Below are positions 33,800-41,820 of a DNA stretch of 49,905 nt, piece after piece (positions within the stretch are counted from its first letter, which is position 1; each line of letters opens with the position of its first letter). A model generated the notes under the pieces. The model was not told the origin of the DNA, made no database searches, and saw only the letters and a program-made list of their open reading frames with translations. The position numbers were made by a program, and so were the translations under genes. The DNA lies in NCBI GenBank assembly GCA_000739515.1, contig DF820455.1, forward strand, positions 1,005,864 to 1,055,768, read 5' to 3'. The stretch is from Candidatus Moduliflexus flocculans. GTDB lineage: Bacteria > Moduliflexota > Moduliflexia > Moduliflexales > Moduliflexaceae.

Positions 33800-34354
33800 C
33801 TATGATTTTTTCACGCCGCGCCAGATGCCAAGCCCGCCCATCGCTGCCGATGGGAGACTGGCTCGAATAACGTGTTGCAGGCTTTCGAGATGCGGCTGCG
33901 TATTGAGCAAGACGTGATGCATAATCTGCTGAAATTCGCCCCAATTTATGGCCACCACACCGTAGTGGCTCAACAGAATCAGGCAGCAATAGACGCCGCC
34001 AATCACAATCGCCACCGTTTTAGCGGCTATTCGCAAAAATGCGCCCAGACAAAAACCTAAAAAAAAGCTCAACCCGCCTTCAGTCAAATATGGCGCTAAT
34101 GAAAAGGCAAAATTTTCAGGCGTGTCCCCCGCATTTTTCATCTGCTGCTCAGAGCGAAACGAGACGCCGCCGGGGTTTTCTGGCAGTGTTTTCGCGCCAT
34201 GCGGCGACAATGATCTTGCTGATGTTGGCATGGTCGCTTGCTGTTCATATAAATACGCATAGCCGCGAATGCCAAGACCGCACAAAAACAGTAATAATAC
34301 GACGATAAGCAACCATCGGTCACTTCGTCGGTGTTCCGGCTGCTGCTCTGCCAT
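33800..34354 (-). CDS. FUN14-family membrane protein
   Basis: The 184-residue protein has an N-terminal membrane segment (WLLIVVLLLFLCGLGIRGYAYLY), a polar stretch and a second membrane region. There GGLSFFLGFCLGAFLRIAAKTVAIVIGG, YGVVAINW and the C-terminal GLGIWRG fit the FUN14 fold. Bacterial FUN14 proteins have no settled role. The 5' end overlaps the transglutaminase-like gene by 35 bases, and the NMT1-REC gene follows after eight bases. Tight packing suggests the three function together at the inner membrane. Confidence 0.8.
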   Translation of the reverse strand: MAEQQPEHRRSDRWLLIVVLLLFLCGLGIRGYAYLYEQQATMPTSARSLSPHGAKTLPENPGGVSFRSEQQMKNAGDTPENFAFSLAPYLTEGGLSFFLGFCLGAFLRIAAKTVAIVIGGVYCCLILLSHYGVVAINWGEFQQIMHHVLLNTQPHLESLQHVIRASLPSAAMGGLGIWRGVKKS

Positions 34355-35303
34355 CAGTTTCTCCTTTCATCGAGATCGCGCAGTGTTTTGCCATTGTGGC
34401 GCATAGCTGTCGTTTTTGAGCGCTCGCATTTTTCTGTTGTATCGCTCTCACCAGATGCATGCATGAGAGATGTCGAAGCGGGGCATACAATAATGCGCCG
34501 ATCATGCACGCCGTCCCAAGCGCCAAATCTGTGGAGAGCACAATTTGATCGGCTCGAAGCGTCGCGCGTGCCCAATCTTTTAATAACAGATAGCCAATCA
34601 ACACCGCGATCATCATGCCTAAAAAAGGCGTTAATTCGCGACACGGATGATATATCAGGACGAGTATAACTCCAAAGAGGAGCAGATTTCGCAAGACCGG
34701 GAAATCTGCCCAGTAAATTGCAAAGCTTTTGAGCATTAACGAAAGCGACGGCAGCGTCACAGTCGTCTTCCCGTTTTCTCGACGCAGGTTTTGTTCCTTA
34801 TCCGGCGACATCAAACCGTCGTCGCCGATTGTCACCCATATATGGCGGAAGTTGCCCGCCAATATCGCGTCAGAAAATCCGCGCGAACGAAGGATGCTTA
34901 CTGCCAATATCGCTCGCCCATCGCAATCTTCTCGCCGTCTTTCCCAGACCTGTTCGGCATTAGGCCAATAATCTAAATTTCCCCAATTATCCCAATCGTA
35001 TGCATACGAAATTTTTTCATAGACATATCGCTCAATCGTCTTAAATTCCTCTCGTTTCGTTGCATTTAGAGCAAGTCGCGCGTCAATCTCGCGATTAATC
35101 TCCTCTAATCCATCGAAGTTGGTTTGAATAAGCTGTTCGACGTTGGCATAGATGAATAATTGCTTGATAAACAAGAACAAATTAGGATTTAATACGAAAA
35201 ATAAGACGATCACAAACAGGCAACATTTCAATAACCATCTCCAATAATATTTACAATGTGCGAGATGTTCCCACATCCTCCAGAATGTCTGCATAATGCC
35301 CAC
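34320..35303 (-). CDS. Membrane-anchored transglutaminase-like cysteine-fold protein
   Basis: One N-terminal membrane segment (LLKCCLFVIVLFFVLNPNLFLF) leads into a transglutaminase-like domain with the catalytic cysteine in RREDCDGRAILAVSILRSRGF, a histidine in FRHIWVTI and an aspartate in LMSPDKEQN. Further hydrophobic segments (FPVLRNLLLFGVILVLIY, LGMMIAVLIGYLLL, ACMIGALLYAP) follow. It could be a protease or peptide-processing enzyme of the envelope. It is the first gene of the three-gene set. The gap 35304-35716 upstream holds its own promoter and that of the divergent gene. Confidence 0.8.
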   Translation of the reverse strand: MGIMQTFWRMWEHLAHCKYYWRWLLKCCLFVIVLFFVLNPNLFLFIKQLFIYANVEQLIQTNFDGLEEINREIDARLALNATKREEFKTIERYVYEKISYAYDWDNWGNLDYWPNAEQVWERRREDCDGRAILAVSILRSRGFSDAILAGNFRHIWVTIGDDGLMSPDKEQNLRRENGKTTVTLPSLSLMLKSFAIYWADFPVLRNLLLFGVILVLIYHPCRELTPFLGMMIAVLIGYLLLKDWARATLRADQIVLSTDLALGTACMIGALLYAPLRHLSCMHLVRAIQQKNASAQKRQLCATMAKHCAISMKGETDGRAAAGTPTK

Positions 35304-35472
35304 TTGCGTTATCTGAGAAGTCGGGTTGCGAGGTCGTTACCCATTTCCATTCCTGACAACTCTGCTTCTGATCCCACTCCGTTATTCCTCATGCGATTTT
35401 AATATGAACATCAGGGGGTATAACAGGATTGCCTTTTGTATAATGCCCTCTTTGTTCTAACAAATATTATCA

Positions 35473-35501
35473 GTCTTAAAACGTGATGATGCTTCTGTCA
35501 A
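35473..35501 (-). promoter_or_regulatory. Sigma70-type promoter for transglutaminase-like operon
   Basis: On the minus strand TTGACA (35501-35496), a 17-base spacer and TAAGAC (35478-35473). It lies 170 bases before the start, a long leader. Confidence 0.45.
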
Positions 35502-35586
35502 GAACTCTATCCCAAAAAATGAAAAAGAGCGCCGAATAGCACAACAAGACGTAAAAGAAGGATTTCTCGCTTTCTCTACTTTTTGA

Positions 35587-35615
35587 TTGACATTTGCAGA
35601 TATGTGCGGTATTCT
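35587..35615 (+). promoter_or_regulatory. Sigma70-type promoter for SH3b/FGE-fold gene
   Basis: TTGACA (35587-35592), a 17-base spacer and TATTCT (35610-35615), about 100 bases before ATG 35717. With the opposing promoter at 35473-35501 it fills the 413-base divergent gap, in which I see nothing else. Confidence 0.65.
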
Positions 35616-35716
35616 TCTGCTATTCGATGAAGCCAAATACGTCAGGCTCTCCTGACAGAATATCGGATAACGAGAACATCTGATAATTTCGTAATCGTTG
35701 AAAAAGGAGCAATTCG

Positions 35717-36838
35717 ATGAAGAATATACGCCATAGGTGGTTGATATATGCCTGTTTCTGGGGGATGATTGCGCTCATGCCCTCGTCTGCAAGCGCCGGA
35801 CAGATGATGGCAGTCAAAAATCCGCAAGTGAACCTGCGTCAAACGCCAACGACGACAGCCGACAACGTGATTGCGACAATTCTGCAAGACACTGAGGTTG
35901 AAGTCTTGAAACGACAAGGGACATGGTACAACGTGCGGATTTCTGATGGACGAACCGGCTGGATTTCCGAATGGGGGCTGAAACCTTCAACAGAGAGTTC
36001 GCCTGAGCGGATCGAGCCGGTGCTTGCCAAGCCGGACGAACGTCCAAACGAACTTCCGACGCAAATGCCGGAAAAAACTCGCCAACTCAGTGAAGATGCT
36101 CAATTCGACGAACCTCAACGCCAGGCGACCTCATCTATTCTTGGCGGCACGGGCGGCTCGACGGAGAATATGATGTTGATCCCGGCGAATACGGCTATTA
36201 TTGGAAGCGATCCGAAAGAACTCGACCGCTTGCAGCGCCACGAACATGTATCGCGCGATATGGTGGAGGATGAAAAACCCCGCCAAACGGTAGCGTTATC
36301 AGCGTTTTATCTCGACCGCTACGAAGTGACGAACGCCGATTATAAAAAATTCGTGGACGCCATGCGCTATCAACCGCCGCTAAACTGGCAGAACGGGATG
36401 TATCCTCCTGGAACGGAGCGCCATCCAGTCACGTTTGTCTCCTGGAGCGATGCGCAAGCATACGCGAAATGGGCTGGAAAGCGCCTGCCAACCGCAGAAG
36501 AATGGGAATTTGCGGCGCGAGGAGCGCAAGGTTTGGTTTACCCCTGGGGCAACACATTCGACACGCAGCGCGTCAATATCAATCAAATTAATAAAAATGT
36601 TGCGCCAGTCGGATCGTTTGAGGACGATCTCAGCCCGTTTCAAATCTACGATATGGGGGGCAATGCGATGGAGTGGACGCAATCGCATTATCAGGGAGAC
36701 CCGGAGTTTTATGTCTTAAAAGGGGGCGCATGGAGCAGCAAGCGTTTTGAGGCGAGAGGAGCAAACAAAACTCCCGGACAGGAAACGTATCAACTCAGCC
36801 ACATCGGCTTTCGTTGCGCAAAAAATGCCGCGAATTGA
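35717..36838 (+). CDS. Exported SH3b plus formylglycine-generating-enzyme-fold protein
   Basis: The signal peptide is about residues 1-27 (WLIYACFWGMIALMPSSASAG). A bacterial SH3 domain follows (about 32-88, VNLRQTPTTTADNVIATIL to GWISEWG). The C-terminal FGE-sulfatase fold (about 150-370) has FYLDRYEVTNADYKKF, PVTFVSWSDAQAYAKWAGKRLPT and DMGGNAMEWTQ to GFRCA. In real formylglycine-generating enzymes a C-x4-C pair is catalytic. The matching region here reads GGAWSSKRFEARG and has none. It is therefore probably a binding protein and not a sulfatase activator. A clear terminator follows. Confidence 0.88.
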   Translation: MKNIRHRWLIYACFWGMIALMPSSASAGQMMAVKNPQVNLRQTPTTTADNVIATILQDTEVEVLKRQGTWYNVRISDGRTGWISEWGLKPSTESSPERIEPVLAKPDERPNELPTQMPEKTRQLSEDAQFDEPQRQATSSILGGTGGSTENMMLIPANTAIIGSDPKELDRLQRHEHVSRDMVEDEKPRQTVALSAFYLDRYEVTNADYKKFVDAMRYQPPLNWQNGMYPPGTERHPVTFVSWSDAQAYAKWAGKRLPTAEEWEFAARGAQGLVYPWGNTFDTQRVNINQINKNVAPVGSFEDDLSPFQIYDMGGNAMEWTQSHYQGDPEFYVLKGGAWSSKRFEARGANKTPGQETYQLSHIGFRCAKNAAN

Positions 36839-36857
36839 GGAAAGAATGTTACGATAT

Positions 36858-36894
36858 AACTGTCAGACACGTTGAAAGTGTCTGACAGTTTTTT
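36858..36894 (+). terminator. Rho-independent terminator
   Basis: A 13-bp perfect stem (36858-36870 with 36878-36890) has a seven-base loop and a run of six T. It ends the SH3b/FGE-fold gene just before the converging prs stop. Confidence 0.92.
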
Positions 36895-36899
36895 GGACA

Positions 36900-37844
36900 C
36901 TATCTGAACAGCTTGCTGACCGAATCGCCGTTATGAATCCGCATAATCGCGTCGCCAAGCAGCGGCGCGACGGACAAGACTTTGAACTTATCGTACTGGC
37001 TTTGCTTGCCTCCTAAAGGAATGGTATTGGTGACCACTAATTCGTCAAGCTCGATCTGATGCAGTCGTTCGACCGCTCGCCCGCTTAATACCGGATGCAC
37101 CGCCGCCGCCGAGACGCTTTTTACGCCGTAACGCTTCAAAAATTGCGCCGCTTCAAGCAGCGTGCCGCCTGACGCAATTTCATCGTCAATAATCAGCGCG
37201 TCTTTGCCTTGTACTTCGCCAATCAGATGCACCGCTCGCGCTTTTTCATCATCGCCGTCGCGGCGTTTATCAATAATGGCAATCGGCAGATTCAGCCGAT
37301 TCGCATAGCGTCCGATGCTTTTTGATTCTCCGACATCGCCAGCCACCAACACGGCATTGCTTAAATCTTTGTTGCGAAAGTAGTCGCAAATCAGTGGCGC
37401 GGCAATCAACTGATCAATTGGCACATGAAAAAACCCCTGAATTTGCGGAGAATGCAAATCCATTGTTAAGACCCTATGCGCTCCAGCGGTTTGGAGCAAA
37501 TCTGCCATCAGTCGCGCCGTAATTGAAATGCGCGGCTTATCCTTTTTGTCCGACCGCGCATACGGAAAATACGGGATGACTGCCGTGATCCGTTCTGCCG
37601 AGGCATACCGCAACGCATCAATCATAATCAGCATTTCCATAATGCCTTCATTGACCGGCGGACAGGAGGTCTGCACGACAAACACGTCGGAGCCGCGCAC
37701 ATTTTCCAGCAATCGCACCATAATATTTTCGTTGCTGAATTTAATGATTTCTGATGCGCCTAATGGAATTTCGTTATATTCACAAATCGCTTTGGCCAAT
37801 TCAGGATGAGAACTTCCTGAAAAAATCTTCAACTCGCGTCTCAT
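36900..37844 (-). CDS. prs: Ribose-phosphate pyrophosphokinase (PRPP synthetase)
   Basis: It makes PRPP from ribose-5-phosphate and ATP for nucleotide and amino acid synthesis. The conserved blocks are IFSGSSHPELAKAI, YFPYARSDKKDKPRISI, TMDLHSPQIQGFF and the PRPP-binding loop IIDDEIASGGTL. The loop differs from the usual DDxxDTGGT in having E-I-A-S. The 314-residue length is normal. The start ATG is preceded by AAGGAGATTAGAG. It is divergent from ftsQ across a 438-base gap. Confidence 0.95.
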   Translation of the reverse strand: MRRELKIFSGSSHPELAKAICEYNEIPLGASEIIKFSNENIMVRLLENVRGSDVFVVQTSCPPVNEGIMEMLIMIDALRYASAERITAVIPYFPYARSDKKDKPRISITARLMADLLQTAGAHRVLTMDLHSPQIQGFFHVPIDQLIAAPLICDYFRNKDLSNAVLVAGDVGESKSIGRYANRLNLPIAIIDKRRDGDDEKARAVHLIGEVQGKDALIIDDEIASGGTLLEAAQFLKRYGVKSVSAAAVHPVLSGRAVERLHQIELDELVVTNTIPLGGKQSQYDKFKVLSVAPLLGDAIMRIHNGDSVSKLFR

Positions 37845-38016
37845 AATCTCTAATCTCCTTATAATAAGGCTTACCGCTTATTTTACACCCGCCTTACTCT
37901 ACAAATGAATATGAAAAATTCTGTCAAACAAAAATTGTGAAAATGTAATTATTTATGTCCCGACAAACAGCCTTGTTCGTCGAGCGCTTAGAGAGAGAAA
38001 CGATTCAGGTTCTCTT

Positions 38017-38046
38017 GTTTCCGTGGACAAGGCTGTCCACCGGAAC
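38017..38046. repeat. Imperfect inverted repeat in prs-ftsQ gap
   Basis: GTTTCCGTGGACA (38017-38029) pairs with TGTCCACCGGAAC (38034-38046), one mismatch and one G-T pair. A second CAGCCTTG copy lies upstream near 37968. Besides this and the ftsQ promoter I see nothing in 37845-38282. Confidence 0.4.
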
Positions 38047-38132
38047 AGAAACAATGACGCGAAAATTTGATATGATATGGGGAAAATATTCCCCATGCGC
38101 AGAACACGCGGATTGGAAATCATATTTTACAT

Positions 38133-38161
38133 TTGACAACTTTTTCAGGAAATGTTATCCT
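38133..38161 (+). promoter_or_regulatory. Sigma70-type promoter of ftsQAZ
   Basis: TTGACA (38133-38138), a 17-base spacer and TATCCT (38156-38161). A perfect TATAAT also stands at 38175-38180, but without a good -35. Confidence 0.55.
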
Positions 38162-38282
38162 GGCGTAATTTCTGTATAATTTTCGAATTTTTGGGCGGTT
38201 AGCGTTTTCTTCAACTTCTGATATAAATTCTCTAAACCCTTTTATCATTTAAGAATCTTATATAAATAAGGACGCATGATTA

Positions 38283-39062
38283 ATGAAAGTTAGTGATTCT
38301 GCGCAGCAGTTTCGAGAACAGATAGCGGGATACGTGACGTTTATGCGGCGAATATGGATTCCGGGCGTGTGCGTTGTTTTGTGCGTAATAATGGTGGGAG
38401 GAGTCGTGTGGTATATGCAAACCTCGCCGAGGTTCGAAATTTCCAGAATCGGCATTCGTGGGCATGTTCGATTAACGCCTCAAGCGATTGTTGAACATCT
38501 CAATCTTCCTCGTCATACCAATATTTTTCATGTCCGATTACACGATATTCAGCAGAAAGTAGAATCGTTGCCCTGGATTCGCCATGCGGACGTATTTCGG
38601 CAGTTTCCGGACAAACTCAGCATTATTGTGACAGAGCGCGAGCCGTTTGCGCTCGTGAAATTGGATGAATTATATTTGATTGATCGTGACGGCGTGATAT
38701 TAGGATCATTAGCGTCTGGGAGCGCCATCCGTTTGCCGATTATTACTGGTTCTCTGCTGACGCAGCTTAATGAAAACGGCGTTTCTTCGCAATTACAGGA
38801 GGCGTTTCATGCGCTTGACGATGTGATGCAGCATCCGCTGTTGCAGCATGTGCGAAAAATTCGACTTGAATGCTCTGAAAATGTCGCCTTTCTTGTCTCC
38901 GATACCTCGCCGGAGATTCGCCTCTCTTTGAAAACCTATCAACAAGGGTTGCAACGCCTGGAAAAGATTTATGCGGATTTGCCGAAAGACACGCTGGCCT
39001 CTATTGATTTGCGATTCGAAAAACGCATCGTTGTGACTCAGCATAAAGAGTCGCAATCATAA
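38283..39062 (+). CDS. ftsQ: Cell division protein FtsQ
   Basis: FtsQ bridges early and late division proteins at the inner membrane. The short cytoplasmic tail and one membrane segment (PGVCVVLCVIMVGGVVWYM) lead into a POTRA domain: FEISRIGIRGHVRLTPQAIVEHL, FHVRLHDIQQKVESLPWIRHADVFRQFPDKLSI and VTEREPFALVKLD, the family signature. The later block DRDGVILG and the C-terminal LASIDLRFEKRIVV complete the fold. ftsA follows after 133 bases. The usual murC/murB/ddl neighbours are absent. Confidence 0.93.
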   Translation: MKVSDSAQQFREQIAGYVTFMRRIWIPGVCVVLCVIMVGGVVWYMQTSPRFEISRIGIRGHVRLTPQAIVEHLNLPRHTNIFHVRLHDIQQKVESLPWIRHADVFRQFPDKLSIIVTEREPFALVKLDELYLIDRDGVILGSLASGSAIRLPIITGSLLTQLNENGVSSQLQEAFHALDDVMQHPLLQHVRKIRLECSENVAFLVSDTSPEIRLSLKTYQQGLQRLEKIYADLPKDTLASIDLRFEKRIVVTQHKESQS

Positions 39063-39195
39063 AAAAGTATGTTCTACTCATCTTTTTTATTTGACAGGAA
39101 TACCAGATATATCGCGATATAGCGGAAACATGGCATAGAGACGCTGTCATGATAGTTGGAGAGGCGGATAATCTTTACGTAAAGGGTGAAACGAA

Positions 39196-40440
39196 TTGGC
39201 TGCGAAAGAAGGAACAATTATTGCGGGCTTAGACGTTGGGACGACAAAGATTTGCGCGATTGTCGGCGAAGTCAGCGACGAACAACGAATTGATATTATC
39301 GGAATTGGCAGTTCCCCATCGCGTGGCTTGCGCAAAGGGGTCGTGGTCAATATCGAAGGCACGGTTAAATCTATTGAAAAAGCGGTCAAAGAAGCGGAGT
39401 TGATGGCCGGCGTAGATTTGAATAGCGTGTTTGTCGGCATTGCTGGAAGCCATATTAAAGGGATTAATAGTCGCGGCGTGGTGGCCGTTTCCGGCAAAAA
39501 TAAAGAAATCACCAAACAGGACGTGAATCGAGCGATTGACGCTGCCCGCGCCGTCGCAATCCCGGTAGATCGGGAAGTGCTGCATATCCTTCCCCAGGAA
39601 TATATTATTGACGAGCAGGACGGAATCATTGATCCCTACGGCATGTCTGGCGTTCGCCTCGAAGTCGAAGTGCATATCATCACCGCAGCCGTCACCTCGG
39701 CTCAGAATCTTGTCAAAAGCGTGAACCGCGCAGGTCTTGAAATTGAAGATATTGTGCTGGAACAATTTGCGTCGAGCAAAGCCGTGCTCTCCCCGCAAGA
39801 AAAAGAATTAGGCGTGGTTTTGATTGATATCGGAGGAGGGACAACGGATGTCATTGTCTATATCAATGGAAAAGTTCGCCATACCTCTGTTCTCGGCTTA
39901 GGCGGCAATCACGTGACGAATGATATTGCCGTCGGGCTGCGAACGCCGACCAGCGAAGCGGAACGGATCAAATGTCGTTACGGCTGCGCAAGTTCCGAAT
40001 TGGTCGAAGAAGATGAAACGATTGAAGTGCCCAGCATTGGAGGGCGAAAGCCTCGCGTGCTGTCGCGGCAAGTGTTGAGTGAAATTATTGAGCCGCGGAT
40101 GGAAGAAATTTTTACATTAGTCAAAAATGACCTCAAACAAATCAATTACGATGAAAATCTGTTAGCTGCCGGAGTCGTCGTGACGGGAGGCGCATCTATT
40201 ATGAAAGGCGTCCCGGAACTAGCAGAACGTATTTTTGATCTGCCGGTTCGTCGAGGCATGCCAACCAATATCGGCGGCTTAATTGATGTGGTGAACAGCC
40301 CGATTTATTCGACAGGGGTCGGGCTTGTTCAATACGGCATGGAGTTTGACACTGCCGGAAAATTCCAAAAATCACATGATGAACATATTTTTCCAAGAAT
40401 TCTGGCCCGCATGAAACAATGGTTCAAAGAATTCTTTTAG
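39196..40440 (+). CDS. ftsA: Cell division protein FtsA
   Basis: FtsA is the actin-like protein that tethers FtsZ to the membrane. Motifs are AGLDVGTTKICAIVGEV, GIAGSHIKGINSRGVV (SHS2 region), VLIDIGGGTTDVIVY, GGNHVTNDIAVGL, EIIEPRMEEIF and VVTGGASIMKGVPELAE. The C-terminal amphipathic helix (ILARMKQWFKEFF) is the membrane anchor. The start is TTG at 39196, where the translated protein begins with the family pattern two to three codons before IIAGLDVG. ftsZ starts 13 bases downstream. Confidence 0.97.
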   Translation: MAAKEGTIIAGLDVGTTKICAIVGEVSDEQRIDIIGIGSSPSRGLRKGVVVNIEGTVKSIEKAVKEAELMAGVDLNSVFVGIAGSHIKGINSRGVVAVSGKNKEITKQDVNRAIDAARAVAIPVDREVLHILPQEYIIDEQDGIIDPYGMSGVRLEVEVHIITAAVTSAQNLVKSVNRAGLEIEDIVLEQFASSKAVLSPQEKELGVVLIDIGGGTTDVIVYINGKVRHTSVLGLGGNHVTNDIAVGLRTPTSEAERIKCRYGCASSELVEEDETIEVPSIGGRKPRVLSRQVLSEIIEPRMEEIFTLVKNDLKQINYDENLLAAGVVVTGGASIMKGVPELAERIFDLPVRRGMPTNIGGLIDVVNSPIYSTGVGLVQYGMEFDTAGKFQKSHDEHIFPRILARMKQWFKEFF

Positions 40441-40453
40441 AGGGTAAACGAGC

Positions 40454-41740
40454 ATGAGCGACAAAAGCGCGATACGTCAACACGCCGAGAAAGCTGATCG
40501 GAAGGGGGGCCGTTCTTCTTTATCACGCGTGACGGAAGGGGATGGAAACATGGCAATCACCACAGCAGCAACCACAGGATTTATTGACGATAGCGGCACG
40601 AAAGCGCGACTAAAAGTGATCGGAGTTGGCGGCGGCGGCGGGAATGCTGTCAATCGGATGATCTCCGCAGGGCTGGGCGGAGTGTCGTTTATTGCGGCGA
40701 ATACAGATGTGCAAGCGTTACGGCAAAGTCAGGCGCCCTTGAAATATCAGTTAGGCGCAAAATTGACGAAAGGATTAGGCGCAGGCTCAGACCCGGAAGT
40801 CGGCAGAAAGGCGGCGCAAGAAGATGATGATATGATCACCGAAATGGTGCAGGACGCCGAAATGGTCTTCATTACCGCTGGAATGGGCGGCGGCACGGGA
40901 ACGGGCGCCGCGCCGGTCATTGCCGAAAAAGCGAAAGAACTTGGCGCGTTGACGGTTGCTGTTATCACCAAACCATTTCTCTTCGAGGGGAGTTACCGCT
41001 CTCGCCAGGCTGAAATTGGATTGGCAGAATTAAGCGACGTGGTTGACACATTGATTACCATCCCGAATCAACGGTTGCTCAGCATGGTCAGTAAACAGAC
41101 TTCGATGCTGGATGCCTTCTTTTTGGCGGACGATGTGCTCACTCAGGCCGTGCAGGGCATTTCCGATTTAATCATGATTCCTGGCCTGATTAATCTCGAT
41201 TTTGCCGATGTCAAAACTATTATGGCTGATATGGGCGTGGCATTGATGGGCGCGGCGATTGCCAGCGGCGATCAACGCGCAATTGAAGCCGCCAATAAAG
41301 CGGTCTCCAGTCCGTTATTAGACGATATTTCGATTGATGGCGCGCGCGGCGTGTTGATCAACATTACCGGCGGAAAGAACCTCGGCCTGCATGAAATCAG
41401 CGACGCGGCCTCGATTATTCAAGAAGCTGCCCACCCTGACGCGAACATCATTTTTGGCGCGGTGATTGACGAAAACATGGCCGACGACATTCGGGTGACT
41501 GTCATCGCGACCGGCTTCGACACGAAAGCCAAAATTGATAAAGAACGCATGGAACGACAGCTTGGCAGCACGGAACGCGCTCCGGTGTATCGTAAACTGG
41601 AACGCCCCTCGCAACAGCCACCGCAACCGCAAAAATCCTATGTATCTCCTTTCAGGAAAAAAGTTGAACCAATCAGCGGCGATTTCGTCATCGAAAACGA
41701 TCTCGACGTGCCAACGTTTATCCGCAAAAAGGTTGACTAA
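40454..41740 (+). CDS. ftsZ: Cell division protein FtsZ
   Basis: FtsZ is the tubulin homologue that forms the division ring. It has the glycine-rich GTP-binding motif [34 protein letters not shown] and the T7 loop region [11 protein letters not shown]. The C-terminal linker (about 55 residues) ends in the conserved tail [11 protein letters not shown], which binds FtsA. ATG 40454 follows GAGGG. ATG 40550 with GGAAGGGG upstream is an equally good start and would remove 32 residues that are not conserved in FtsZ. The GTPase core begins near residue 50. Confidence 0.97.
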   Translation: MSDKSAIRQHAEKADRKGGRSSLSRVTEGDGNMAITTAATTGFIDDSGTKARLKVIGVGGGGGNAVNRMISAGLGGVSFIAANTDVQALRQSQAPLKYQLGAKLTKGLGAGSDPEVGRKAAQEDDDMITEMVQDAEMVFITAGMGGGTGTGAAPVIAEKAKELGALTVAVITKPFLFEGSYRSRQAEIGLAELSDVVDTLITIPNQRLLSMVSKQTSMLDAFFLADDVLTQAVQGISDLIMIPGLINLDFADVKTIMADMGVALMGAAIASGDQRAIEAANKAVSSPLLDDISIDGARGVLINITGGKNLGLHEISDAASIIQEAAHPDANIIFGAVIDENMADDIRVTVIATGFDTKAKIDKERMERQLGSTERAPVYRKLERPSQQPPQPQKSYVSPFRKKVEPISGDFVIENDLDVPTFIRKKVD

Positions 41741-41751
41741 GGAACTATGCC

Positions 41752-41807
41752 GCAGAGGCGCACGGTTGTGCGCCTCTGCTAAAGAGAGACGCACTGCCTG
41801 CGTCTCT
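41752..41807. terminator. Two tandem hairpins after ftsZ
   Basis: A perfect 12-bp stem (41752-41763 with 41768-41779, loop GGTT) is followed by a 9-bp stem (41785-41793 with 41799-41807). No U-tract follows, so they could be terminators, mRNA-stability structures or a palindromic insert just before the GTG start at 41821. Confidence 0.55.
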
Positions 41808-41820
41808 ATGGACTTTCTGT

